Assembly: GCF_920984665.1 (NCBI RefSeq)
Contig: NZ_CAKLBP010000011.1
Span: forward strand, 1 to 64,000
Length of the DNA stretch: 64,000 nucleotides
Origin: Pedobacter sp. Leaf170
Lineage (GTDB): Bacteria; Bacteroidota; Bacteroidia; Sphingobacteriales; Sphingobacteriaceae
Direction: 5' to 3'
Shown here: positions 46,914-54,652 of the stretch, one piece after another
How positions within the stretch are numbered: the stretch's first letter is position 1
Layout: every line of letters starts with the position of its first letter
Program-made: the position numbers and the translations under genes
Notes under the pieces: model-generated
What the model saw: only the letters and a program-made list of their open reading frames with translations
Told to the model about the DNA's origin: nothing
Database searches by the model: none

Positions 46914-47258
46914 GTTGATTTTTTTTCAAATGTAGGTTTTAGCCGGCAAAAGAATTACTGTATTTTGTAAAATAAACCTGATGGAAACAAACACGGATCC
47001 CGATATTTCATCGGGAGAAGTAAAGTGTACAGCAGGGCTGAAATTGCCGAAGTATTACTGAACGTACCTTTTCAAAATATTCTTTTTTTTGCCACGGAAA
47101 CACAGAAAACACGGAAGTTATTGTCCTTCGACAAGCTCAGGATGACAGGAAGATAAAAAAGGGATATGCAATTTGCACATCCCTTTTGACAACTCATAAA
47201 TGAGATTGCTTCCCCTAACAGTCGGGGCAAGCCGTTCCTCGCAATGACGAGGAAGCGA
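46914..47258. other. 345-bp gap with repeat fragments before ahcY end
   Basis: No gene. It holds a TCCCGAT/ATCGGGA hairpin (46998-47016), a CCTTCGACAAGCTCAGGATG dispersed repeat (47125-47144), the ahcY terminator, and a modified copy of the GATTGCTTC...CTCGCAATGACGAG hairpin (47201-47252) in which a smaller CCCC/GGGG stem (47213-47228) has replaced part of an arm. Confidence 0.7.
47157..47187 (-). terminator. ahcY terminator
   Basis: Arms AAAAGGGATATGC (47157-47169) and GCACATCCCTTTT (47175-47187) pair with one mismatch around a 5-nt loop; on the - strand a run of six or more T follows. It lies 70 bp past the ahcY stop, beyond a repeat copy. Confidence 0.82.
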
Positions 47259-48575
47259 TTAATAACGATATTCGTCTGATTTAAACGGACCTTCTACCGG
47301 AACGCCGATATAATCAGCCTGGTGTTGATCTAAAACGTCTAATTCTACGCCTATTTTTTCTAAATGTAAACGAGCAACTTTCTCGTCTAAATACTTTGGT
47401 AAAACGTAAACTTTATTTTCGTATTTACCTGGGTTAGTCCAAAGTTCTAATTGCGCTAAAGTTTGGTTAGTAAATGAAGCACTCATTACAAAACTTGGGT
47501 GGCCGGTTGCACAACCTAAGTTTACTAAACGACCTTCGGCCAACAAGATGATATCTTTACCTTCGATAGTATATTTATCTACCTGAGGTTTGATTTCTAC
47601 TTTGGTTGAACCGTATTTTTCGTTTAACCAGGCAACATCGATTTCGTTATCGAAGTGACCGATGTTACAAACGATAGCTTTATCTTTCATGGTTAAGAAA
47701 TGCTCGCCACGAACGATATCACGGTTACCAGTTGTGGTTACAATAATGTCTGCTTCTTTAACGGCAGTAGCGAATTTTTTAACTTCGTAACCTTCCATTG
47801 CAGCTTGTAAAGCACAAATTGGGTCGATTTCAGTAACAATAACACGCACGCCTTGCGAGCTTAAAGATTCTGCTGAACCTTTACCCACATCGCCATAACC
47901 ACAAACAACAGCAACTTTACCAGCCATCATTACGTCAGTTGCACGACGAATCGCATCAACTAATGATTCGCGACAACCGTATTTATTATCGAATTTAGAT
48001 TTAGTTACAGAATCGTTAACGTTAATTGCAGGTAAGTGCAATGTTCCGTTTTTCATTCTTTCGTATAAACGGTGTACACCGGTTGTAGTTTCTTCTGATA
48101 AACCTTTGATTGCAGCAATTAGCTCAGGGTATTTATCAAAAACCATATTGGTTAAATCGCCACCATCATCTAAAATCATGTTTAATGGTTGCTGATCAGG
48201 ACCAAAGTGTAAAGTTTGCTCAATACACCAGTCAAATTCTTCTTCGTTTAAGCCTTTCCAAGCGTAAACCTGAATTCCTGCAGCAGCAATTGCAGCAGCA
48301 GCGTGATCTTGTGTTGAGAAAATGTTACATGATGACCAGGTAACTTCTGCGCCTAAAGCCACTAAAGTTTCAATTAATACAGCCGTTTGGATAGTCATGT
48401 GCAGACAGCCTGCAATACGAGCACCCTTTAATGGTTGCGTTGGACCGAATTCTTTACGTAAACTCATTAAACCTGGCATTTCTGCTTCGGCTAATTCGAT
48501 TTCTTTACGGCCCCATTCTGCCAGTGAAATGTCCTTAACTTTGTAAGGAAGGTATGTTGTCTCTACTGATGACAT
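47259..48575 (-). CDS. ahcY: Adenosylhomocysteinase (SAH hydrolase)
   Basis: This 438-aa NAD-dependent enzyme splits S-adenosylhomocysteine to adenosine and homocysteine in the methyl cycle. The substrate-domain motifs are [20 protein letters not shown] and [16 protein letters not shown]; the NAD Rossmann motif is [16 protein letters not shown]; the C-terminal end [11 protein letters not shown] is the family KPxxYRY equivalent. A complete promoter is seen upstream. I found no SAH-riboswitch-like fold in the leader. Confidence 0.97.
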   Translation of the reverse strand: MSSVETTYLPYKVKDISLAEWGRKEIELAEAEMPGLMSLRKEFGPTQPLKGARIAGCLHMTIQTAVLIETLVALGAEVTWSSCNIFSTQDHAAAAIAAAGIQVYAWKGLNEEEFDWCIEQTLHFGPDQQPLNMILDDGGDLTNMVFDKYPELIAAIKGLSEETTTGVHRLYERMKNGTLHLPAINVNDSVTKSKFDNKYGCRESLVDAIRRATDVMMAGKVAVVCGYGDVGKGSAESLSSQGVRVIVTEIDPICALQAAMEGYEVKKFATAVKEADIIVTTTGNRDIVRGEHFLTMKDKAIVCNIGHFDNEIDVAWLNEKYGSTKVEIKPQVDKYTIEGKDIILLAEGRLVNLGCATGHPSFVMSASFTNQTLAQLELWTNPGKYENKVYVLPKYLDEKVARLHLEKIGVELDVLDQHQADYIGVPVEGPFKSDEYRY

Positions 48576-48682
48576 ATTATTTTTATTTAAATTGTTGCTA
48601 ATTAATTAGTTACGTTAAGACAAAAAAGGCTCTTGCCCACTATTTGCCCACTTTCTAAAAACTTTATCTGTTTTGAGTGCCC

Positions 48683-48714
48683 CAAAATTACGCAATAGTT
48701 TAACCAATTTCAAA
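48683..48714 (-). promoter_or_regulatory. ahcY promoter
   Basis: On the - strand, TTTG (48714-48711) and TAATTTTG (48690-48683) are 20 bp apart, an exact fit to the Bacteroidota -33/-7 consensus. This predicts a leader of about 100 nt containing TTTGCCCACT/CTTGCCCACT direct repeats (plus-strand words near 48635-48657 complement). Confidence 0.6.
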
Positions 48715-48820
48715 AGCTTGAGAATTAATTAACTCAATCATTATTTTAAGATGAATATACATACATTCGATGAGTTCTGTTACCATCTAAAAACTTATAT
48801 TTCGATTCAACATTAGAAAA

Positions 48821-49300
48821 TTAAGGTATTTTTAAAATTACGATTCCATCAGTACCTCTCTCAAAAACAGCATTATTACATGCATCGGATTTTGACATAC
48901 TTAAAACTCGACGTCCCCTTTTCATAATTGTTGAAAAGTCGACTAGTGATCGATCCACTATACAGTACTGTTCTATGTGCTTTCGATTGATGAATAACAA
49001 AATACTCTTACTCTCATCTAAGGTTAGTTCAGGCATTTTCTTTTCAAATATCGCAGAATTATCAAACCCAGCGTTTCTCAATTGTATCTCACTCGCATAT
49101 GGCTCAATCACATAAACAGAGTCCCATGAGAATTTAACAAAATCACATAAGTTTAGATTTATAGGTTTTGGTGAAGTGCCCATTAATTGAATAGTTTTTT
49201 TTAATTGCGGTGTCAAATCAAATTGCACAACTTGTTTATCTTCTTTGCAACTACTTAGAAACAAAATTATTGAGCAAATTAACAATAGTATTGTTTTCAT
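48821..49300 (-). CDS. Small lipoprotein, possible partner of the upstream lipoprotein
   Basis: This 159-aa protein has a lipobox LSSC (MKTILLLICSIILFLSSC, acylated Cys18). The mature domain is unrecognised and has two further Cys (NLCDFVKFSWD, DACNNAVFERG, EQYCIVD). It lies 4 bp after the 410-aa lipoprotein gene, so the two are co-transcribed. By position it could be a cognate inhibitor or accessory subunit of that protein, which is inference. Confidence 0.65.
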   Translation of the reverse strand: MKTILLLICSIILFLSSCKEDKQVVQFDLTPQLKKTIQLMGTSPKPINLNLCDFVKFSWDSVYVIEPYASEIQLRNAGFDNSAIFEKKMPELTLDESKSILLFINRKHIEQYCIVDRSLVDFSTIMKRGRRVLSMSKSDACNNAVFERGTDGIVILKIP

Positions 49301-49304
49301 AAAT

Positions 49305-50537
49305 TTACATATTAGTTGGGCATAACTGTCCGTATAAAATATATTTTAAATTTCCATTAACTAATAACGAGTTAGCTATGTTAGCATATATGCTCCAATA
49401 TCCAGGTTGATTGATATTCACTGGCTGGTGAGCACTTCTTCCAATAGCATTATTGTATAAATCCATTTGCTTGGCTAGCGCAGAGTTATTACCTCCATCC
49501 TCGTGAGCTGTGCCCAAGCTTTCTGCCAATGCCAGACCTAATGCGTCAACATTAAGCATACTAAAATATGCATGTCTGAAAGCATCAGCTTTGCTATCGG
49601 TCATAGGCTCACCGGCAAATCTAGTTTGAGTTTCATCAAGAGCATTCTTCGCATTTGCCAAATAACTAAGCTGGTTAGTCCGAGTCATGGAGTTGTAAAT
49701 TCCGAGTTCACGGCTCGACATACGAGATTTATAATCTTCCTCAAAAGCTTTCATTTCGTTTGTATCACGAGAATCGACGTTTTGGTATCTAGTCCCCGCA
49801 TGATAAGTCCCGTCATCATTGGCAATCCACCAAACCTCTGTCGCCATCACATCTGAGCAATGACTTCCTACAAATACTGTCGAAGTGTTTTGGTATACAC
49901 CATTTGTGTACCAATCAGTAGTCAGAAATAAATCCATGCAAACCGTAACCTTTAGCTTGACCAAATCTTTACTGTTCAATGCCTGCAACTTGTCATTAAA
50001 TTTTCTTGTAAAGCTATTTTCATCCTGCCTTTCCAAAACGAATCTATTCGAGTAAACGTTAGCTGATCGACGTTTTATATTTTCTTTATCTGTTATCTCT
50101 AGAAAACTAAGTTCATACAACTCTTTTGGGTTCATTCTATTACTGGACTTTGCTTTGTCTATTGGGACTGTGACAACTTTTGACTCGAAATGATTACCAT
50201 CATATTTTATAACTAAGTTATACTGAGTTTGGCCATTATCGATGTTTGACAAGTTAGTATTCACTAAAGTCGTTATTATTGTTGCGTCACCCGATTTATC
50301 GACCTTTACTAAATCCCAGTCTGGTTTAAAAATTAATTGATTGGTTGTTCCAGTTGAAGATTTTATTCTGGAATCTAAATTTTTTTGTTGAGCTTCATAC
50401 CATTGTCTCGAATTTTCGACCAATTGTTTATTTCCTTCAATACTTACAGATTCTTTTTTACACCCGATGAGAAATGATAGACTAAGCGAAAGGACGCAGA
50501 TTAATACTCTGCCAGTTGATAGAGATTTTTTATACAT
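49305..50537 (-). CDS. Lipoprotein with C-terminal DUF6973-like domain
   Basis: This 410-aa protein has a lipobox IGCK (LSLSLSFLIGCKKES). Residues about 30-240 are beta-rich with no family I recognise. The C-terminal part has DSKADAFRHAYFSMLNVD followed by GTAHEDGGNNSALAKQMDLY and NNAIGR. This AFRHA...AHE...MDLxNNxxGR pattern is what I recall as the DUF6973 family of Bacteroidota surface proteins and polymorphic-toxin-like ends. The spaced His/Glu/Asp could bind metal. Activity is unknown. Confidence 0.6.
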   Translation of the reverse strand: MYKKSLSTGRVLICVLSLSLSFLIGCKKESVSIEGNKQLVENSRQWYEAQQKNLDSRIKSSTGTTNQLIFKPDWDLVKVDKSGDATIITTLVNTNLSNIDNGQTQYNLVIKYDGNHFESKVVTVPIDKAKSSNRMNPKELYELSFLEITDKENIKRRSANVYSNRFVLERQDENSFTRKFNDKLQALNSKDLVKLKVTVCMDLFLTTDWYTNGVYQNTSTVFVGSHCSDVMATEVWWIANDDGTYHAGTRYQNVDSRDTNEMKAFEEDYKSRMSSRELGIYNSMTRTNQLSYLANAKNALDETQTRFAGEPMTDSKADAFRHAYFSMLNVDALGLALAESLGTAHEDGGNNSALAKQMDLYNNAIGRSAHQPVNINQPGYWSIYANIANSLLVNGNLKYILYGQLCPTNM

Positions 50538-50786
50538 AATGAGAGTTAAATTAGTTTATGTTCCAAAGTTAAATTTGTTATTGGCTAAACGTCCAACTCT
50601 GATGTTAATTTACATCAAACCTGTATGTAGGTAGCACCAAAGCTGAGTCGAAGTATATTTTCGAATTTATTTTACACGAAACGCCGTTAATTCAGGATCT
50701 ATTTTAACAAAAGGACACATTCAACTGAAAAACTTCACCAACTGTCAGTACTCATCCGGGTGGTGTTGTGGGATAATTGCACCAAG

Positions 50787-52046
50787 TTGTCAGCATTTGT
50801 CAGCATACGCACGCATTGAGATAGTGGATAATTCGAAATAGTGTTAGCAAATGTTAGCATCAAACCACAACATTTAACAACAACCTTGCGCAAGGAAAAG
50901 GCAAAGAAATGTTAACAAAAGCGTTCTACACGCACGTATAGAGATATACGATAATTGCTTTAAGCTTAATTTTACGCGCACACGAATTGACCGTAGAAAA
51001 ATCTTCTATTCATTCTAAGTGGTGTTTTTTGCCTGTATTTTGCCTGTTAACATGAGGTTTTATGAGGTTTTGCAAGATGGTGATAGCAAGAAATAGCACT
51101 CAAATAATTACTGAATTTTAAATTTAACTCACGTTTTCTCACGTTTTTGATTTATCAATGTCAAGTTTTGTACGGTTTTGTTCGGTTCAAAACTCAAAAC
51201 ATCTCAGGTTTTCTCAGGTTTTGATACTTAATCGCAGCGTGTAAAACGAAAGTAGTGTGAAGTTTTGTGAAGTTTTGCTGCCAGGTAAGCACGCTATCAA
51301 TAAGAGGTTTATTCGAAACATGTTAAGTTTTGTTAAGTTTTCGCTTGGATTGAATTTCAACATTTTTCAACATGTACTGCCTTTGTGAGCTAAGTAGTAA
51401 TTCTCACGTTGCACCTCTGATATTCTGGCTTGAATGTCTAGTTTTGTGAGGTTCCTACTACTTGCTTGAATGTCAACATTTGTCAACATTGAACTGTTCA
51501 GACCAAAGCCGGAATTCCGGCTTAGCTTCTGATATCTGGTTTAAATACTAACATTTACTAACATTCATTATGTTACCAGTAAAAGACAGATTTCTACCTT
51601 AGCATTCAAAAGGGATTTCAATGATAGGTTATAAATATCGGTTTCAACCTTAACAAAAGTTAACAACCTACTCAAGGCGATTGCTACTCTGGTCCAATTT
51701 CCGTTCGTGTCTTATCGTATTTAGAATACTGGCTTGAATGTTGGGTTTTGTAGGGTTTTTCTCAAAAAGGTGAGGTTTTGTGAGGTTCTTCAATTTCCGA
51801 TTTTATGTTAGGTTTTGTAAGGTTCTTCTATACACGAGATGACCGTATTAAAATCTTTGATTGCACAAGAAACATCGACATGGTTATCCTTACATGCGCG
51901 AATTGACTATGAAAAAATCTTTAATGATATTACAGAGGGCAATACTGAGAAACTCTATAATAATAAGTGACCGTGTCAAAACCTTCAACACCCCTTTTTT
52001 ATGTGTTGGATTGTGTGGGATTTTCGCCTGTTTCTCGCCTGTTAAG
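50787..52046. repeat. Array of about twenty different 10/11-bp tandem doublets
   Basis: Exact 10-mer doublets: TTGTCAGCAT (50787), ATGAGGTTTT (51052), CTCACGTTTT (51128), CTCAGGTTTT (51203), GTGAAGTTTT (51257), TGTTAAGTTT (51321), TGTCAACATT (51471), TACTAACATT (51546). With one or a few mismatches: 50842 (TGTTAGCA), 51355 (TTTCAACAT), 51436, 51650 (TTAACAA), 51740 (GTTGGGTTTT/GTAGGGTTTT), 51770 (GTGAGGTTTT), 51807, 52003 (GTGTTGGATT/GTGTGGGATT); a triplet at 51160-51189. Two have period 11: TTTTGCCTGT (51027) and CGCCTGTT (52025). Several follow the leader TGGCTTGAATG or a variant (51426, 51463, 51731). The common shape is NTNANNTTTT. Confidence 0.9.
50804..51007 (+). repeat. Compound motifs, group 1: Y-R tract plus TGACCGT-like block
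   Basis: Three units. 50804-50816 is an alternating pyrimidine-purine tract (CATACGCACGCAT) followed by GAGATAGTGGATAATT. 50927-50940 (TACACGCACGTATA) is followed by GAGATATACGATAATT. 50973-50984 (TACGCGCACACG) is followed by AATTGACCGTAGAAAAATCT. The first two share GAGATA-N3-GATAATT; the third is the TGACCGT-N3-AAAATCTT type found again downstream. Confidence 0.75.
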
Positions 52047-52080
52047 TAATTATTTTCCCTCGCGTGACTGACTCCGAAAA
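51829..52080 (+). repeat. Compound motifs, group 2
   Basis: Four units: TATACACG (51829) before ATGACCGTATTAAAATCTTT; TACATGCGCG (51891) before TTGACTATGAAAAAATCTTT; GTGACCGTGTCAAAACCTTC (51967) without a clear alternating tract; and CGCGTG (52061) before ACTGACTCCGAAAACTC. Each block begins with an NTG that would read M-T-V-x-K-S or similar, so short translated leaders are possible, but the doublets next to them break any longer frame. Confidence 0.75.
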
Positions 52081-52151
52081 CTCAATTATTTTATTCTTAA
52101 TAATTTTACGAAAACATCAAAACCTTCTCAATTAAATACAGTTATTGAAAC

Positions 52152-52391
52152 ATGAAAAACATGATAAGCATACTAAAGGAATCAGCTTTGGAGAAGGATA
52201 TATTCGATGTTATTGAGGTTGGTCCGCACGAGCTAAATATAATTTTGAATGACGATGCCGATGTAAAGGGCATTGTTAAGAAGGTTAATGAAATTGATTC
52301 TCAATTCTGGCATACCAGAGAACCAATAAAACTGAATTATTTGTACCAATATGGAAGCGGCGCAGAGTTGTACACCAAGGAATCTGTTTAA
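52152..52391 (+). CDS. 79-aa protein of unknown function upstream of the LOV kinase
   Basis: This small acidic protein begins MKNMISILKESALEKDIFDV and ends YGSGAELYTKESV; it has mixed alpha/beta character and no recognised motif. Its start follows the array directly (about 70 bp after the last compound motif), and the LOV kinase begins 117 bp downstream, so it may be part of the same light-response module. Confidence 0.5.
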   Translation: MKNMISILKESALEKDIFDVIEVGPHELNIILNDDADVKGIVKKVNEIDSQFWHTREPIKLNYLYQYGSGAELYTKESV

Positions 52392-52508
52392 AACCTTGAG
52401 TTTTGCAATAATAATACAAGGAATAACTGCGTATAATTTCTTTTTCATATTTTGCAAGCAGTAAATTGAAGTCAATTTATATCGAATAAAAAACTTAACT
52501 TTTTGTAA

Positions 52509-54044
52509 GTGAATAAATTTCTAAAAGGAAAATTTGATTTTTCCGGAACATCAATAAACGACAACTTCGAGCTGTTAACTAAAGCTTTGGACGCCTCCAT
52601 ATCAGGTATAATAATTACAGATAACTTGCAGGAAGATAATCCAATTGTTTATTGTAACACTGCATTTGAGACCATAACAGGTTATTCAAGAAATGAAATT
52701 ATTGGTCACAATTGTCGCTTTTTGCAAGCGCAGGATAGAAGTCAAAAGGAACGTGAGATTCTAGCCAAATGTGTCAAAGAAGGCAAAGAATGCAGAGTTG
52801 ATATCCGCAATTACAGAAAAAATGGTGATTTATTTTATAATGAACTATTTATGTCGCCTGTGAAAGATGTAGATGGAAATGTAACACACTTCATAGGTGT
52901 GCAAAATGATGTTACCACTAGAAAAAATGCTGAGCATGATTTACGTCAGCAAAAGTCTTTAATGGAAAAGAAAATAGAGGAACGTACAGCAGATTTGAGG
53001 GATAGCGAATCTTTTCTTTCCAGCATCATCGAGACGGTTAGAGAGGGATTACTTGTTTTAGATCCAAATTTCAATGTTATCAGCGCAAATTATCATTTTT
53101 TAAAGACATTTAAAGTTAGTGCTGAAGAAACTGTCGGAAAAGAACTTTACAAGCTAGGAAATAGCCAATGGGATATCCCGCAGCTTAGGGAACTACTAAT
53201 TAAAATACTACCGACTAACAACCCTGTAGTAGATTTTGAAGTGGAACACGATTTTCCACACATTGGGCGAAAATTGATGCTACTGAATGCGTATAGAATT
53301 GAGCTTGAGGGGCAGTATAAAGACCAAATACTCTTGGCTATTGAAGATATAACAGAACGTAAGGATATAGAGAGAAGAAAAGATGATTTTTTGTCAATTG
53401 CAAGCCATGAACTCAAAACTCCACTAACTACCATAAAGGGGTTTATTCAGGTGCTTCAGAAATCTGTACCTGAGCAGGCAAATGATAAATATCAATCTGT
53501 TCTGGACAAAGTTGCCGTTTATGTTGATAGACTCAACAATCTCATTTCAGAACTATTGGATGTATCAAGGATACAAACTGGCAATATCGAATTACACAAA
53601 GCTCCTTTTAACTTTGATAAACTTATTACAGAGGCGGTTGAGGCAATTCAGGCAACTGCTCACGGTCATAAAATCATATTAAAGGGGTCAACCAATGCAG
53701 AAGTTATTGGTGATGAATCTCACATCATTCAGGTTATAAATAACCTTCTTTCAAACGCTATTAAATATGCTCCGGATTCAAAAATCATTGAAGTTAATAT
53801 TGCCAACATCAGTGAATATGTAAAAGTATCGGTAAAAGATTATGGTGTAGGAATTAATTCAGAAGACACAAAAAAAGTTTTCGAGCGTTTTTACAGGGGA
53901 AATGAAGTGCAAAAGAAATTCCCTGGAATGGGAATTGGACTATACATATGTGACCAAATTATCAAAAACCACCAGGGTACACTCTGGGTTGAAAGTGAAA
54001 AAGGACAAGGTTCTGTTTTCAGTTTCACGTTACCAAAAAATTAG
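52509..54044 (+). CDS. LOV-domain (blue-light) sensor histidine kinase
   Basis: This is a 511-aa soluble kinase starting at GTG. Residues about 25-140 are a LOV domain: GHNCRFLQ at 66-73 holds the flavin-adduct cysteine Cys69, and the FMN-contacting Asn101 (RNYRKNG), Asn111 (YNELFMSPV) and Gln132 (FIGVQNDVT) are all present, so it should be photoactive. A coiled coil (138-165), a second PAS (about 167-285) and a HisKA domain follow, with His300 in IASHELKTPLTTIKG. The HATPase has INNLLSNAIKYAP, VKDYGVGI, FERFYRG and GMGIGLYIC. No membrane helix. The receiver gene follows 9 bp later, a LovK-LovR-like pair. Confidence 0.93.
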   Translation: MNKFLKGKFDFSGTSINDNFELLTKALDASISGIIITDNLQEDNPIVYCNTAFETITGYSRNEIIGHNCRFLQAQDRSQKEREILAKCVKEGKECRVDIRNYRKNGDLFYNELFMSPVKDVDGNVTHFIGVQNDVTTRKNAEHDLRQQKSLMEKKIEERTADLRDSESFLSSIIETVREGLLVLDPNFNVISANYHFLKTFKVSAEETVGKELYKLGNSQWDIPQLRELLIKILPTNNPVVDFEVEHDFPHIGRKLMLLNAYRIELEGQYKDQILLAIEDITERKDIERRKDDFLSIASHELKTPLTTIKGFIQVLQKSVPEQANDKYQSVLDKVAVYVDRLNNLISELLDVSRIQTGNIELHKAPFNFDKLITEAVEAIQATAHGHKIILKGSTNAEVIGDESHIIQVINNLLSNAIKYAPDSKIIEVNIANISEYVKVSVKDYGVGINSEDTKKVFERFYRGNEVQKKFPGMGIGLYICDQIIKNHQGTLWVESEKGQGSVFSFTLPKN

Positions 54045-54053
54045 AACTGTAAT

Positions 54054-54416
54054 ATGAAAGAGAAGAAGATAATAATTTGCGATGACGACCCAGGAATCAT
54101 AGACTTGCTGGAAATTATTTTAGAAGATACAGGACACAATATAATAGCAGAAATGAACAGCATAAATATCCCATCGCTTATCGATAAGGAGATACCAGAC
54201 CTGTTAATCCTTGATTTGTGGATGCCAGTCGTTTCGGGAGATCAACTCCTCAAAATGATCCGTAAACATCCAAAGCTAAGCGGCATTCCGGTTATAATTA
54301 TATCAGCGAGTAGAGATGGTGAAGAAATTGCTAACCAAGCAGGTGCATCGACTTTTCTATCTAAACCTTTTGATATCGATAAACTAATAGCGACAGTTGA
54401 AGCACATTTAAATTAA
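54054..54416 (+). CDS. Single-domain response regulator
   Basis: This 120-aa receiver has the acidic pocket Asp10-Asp12 (ICDDDPG), phosphoacceptor Asp54 (LILDLWMPV), the switch residue in IIISASRDGEE and Lys104 (LSKPFD). There is no output domain, so it acts by protein contact or as a phosphate sink, like Caulobacter LovR or CheY. It is the certain partner of the LOV kinase by operon position. Confidence 0.92.
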   Translation: MKEKKIIICDDDPGIIDLLEIILEDTGHNIIAEMNSINIPSLIDKEIPDLLILDLWMPVVSGDQLLKMIRKHPKLSGIPVIIISASRDGEEIANQAGASTFLSKPFDIDKLIATVEAHLN

Positions 54417-54479
54417 AGTCAAAAATTCATCTCTGCGGGCAAGGCTGTGAGTGGAAGTTAGTATCTAAGCAGAGTTAGA

Positions 54480-54630
54480 ACATGTGTAATGACCGTGAAA
54501 AAATCTTCACGCACGCGTAGTGACCTCCGAAAAATCATTGCAAGACCGCAGCAAGGTTGCGCCTCATGGAGAGTTGACTATCCTTCTATGACCGTCAAAA
54601 AATCTCGCTTGCCTCGCGCGCGCGCGCGTA
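54480..54630 (+). repeat. Compound motifs, group 3, beyond the LOV module
   Basis: Units: ACATGTGTA (54480) then ATGACCGTGAAAAAATCTTC (54489); CACGCACGCGTA (54508) then GTGACCTCCGAAAAATCATT (54520); ATGACCGTCAAAAAATCTCG (54589) followed by (CG)7 at 54615-54628, an extreme alternating tract in an AT-rich genome. No 10-bp doublets are seen here. With groups 1 and 2 these flank the 2.3-kb LOV module on both sides. A 61-codon frame across them (54489-54674) is judged an artefact. Confidence 0.75.
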
Positions 54631-54652
54631 TCGTTTTGAAAAGTCTGAATAT

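Larger units (their letters stand above)
50538..52151. other. 1.6-kb gene-free stretch holding the doublet array
   Basis: No convincing coding frame occurs in 1614 bp, unusual for this window. From 50787 on it is filled with the 10-bp tandem doublets and compound motifs listed in the next entries, plus an 18-bp perfect palindrome AAGCCGGAATTCCGGCTT at 51506-51523. The first 240 bp (50538-50786) show no repeats that I can see. Confidence 0.75.

Noticed and set aside
48576-48690. SAH riboswitch before ahcY
   Set aside because: The leader of about 100 nt has short direct repeats but no G-rich pseudoknot pattern that I can recognise.
50787-52046. CRISPR array
   Set aside because: The repeated words are 10 bp, occur only twice each and differ from pair to pair; there is no constant 24-40-bp repeat, no equal spacers and no cas gene.
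51861-52049. 62-codon frame in the array
   Set aside because: It runs through compound motifs and 10/11-bp doublets, which cannot be kept by a reading frame; composition is unlike the neighbouring genes.
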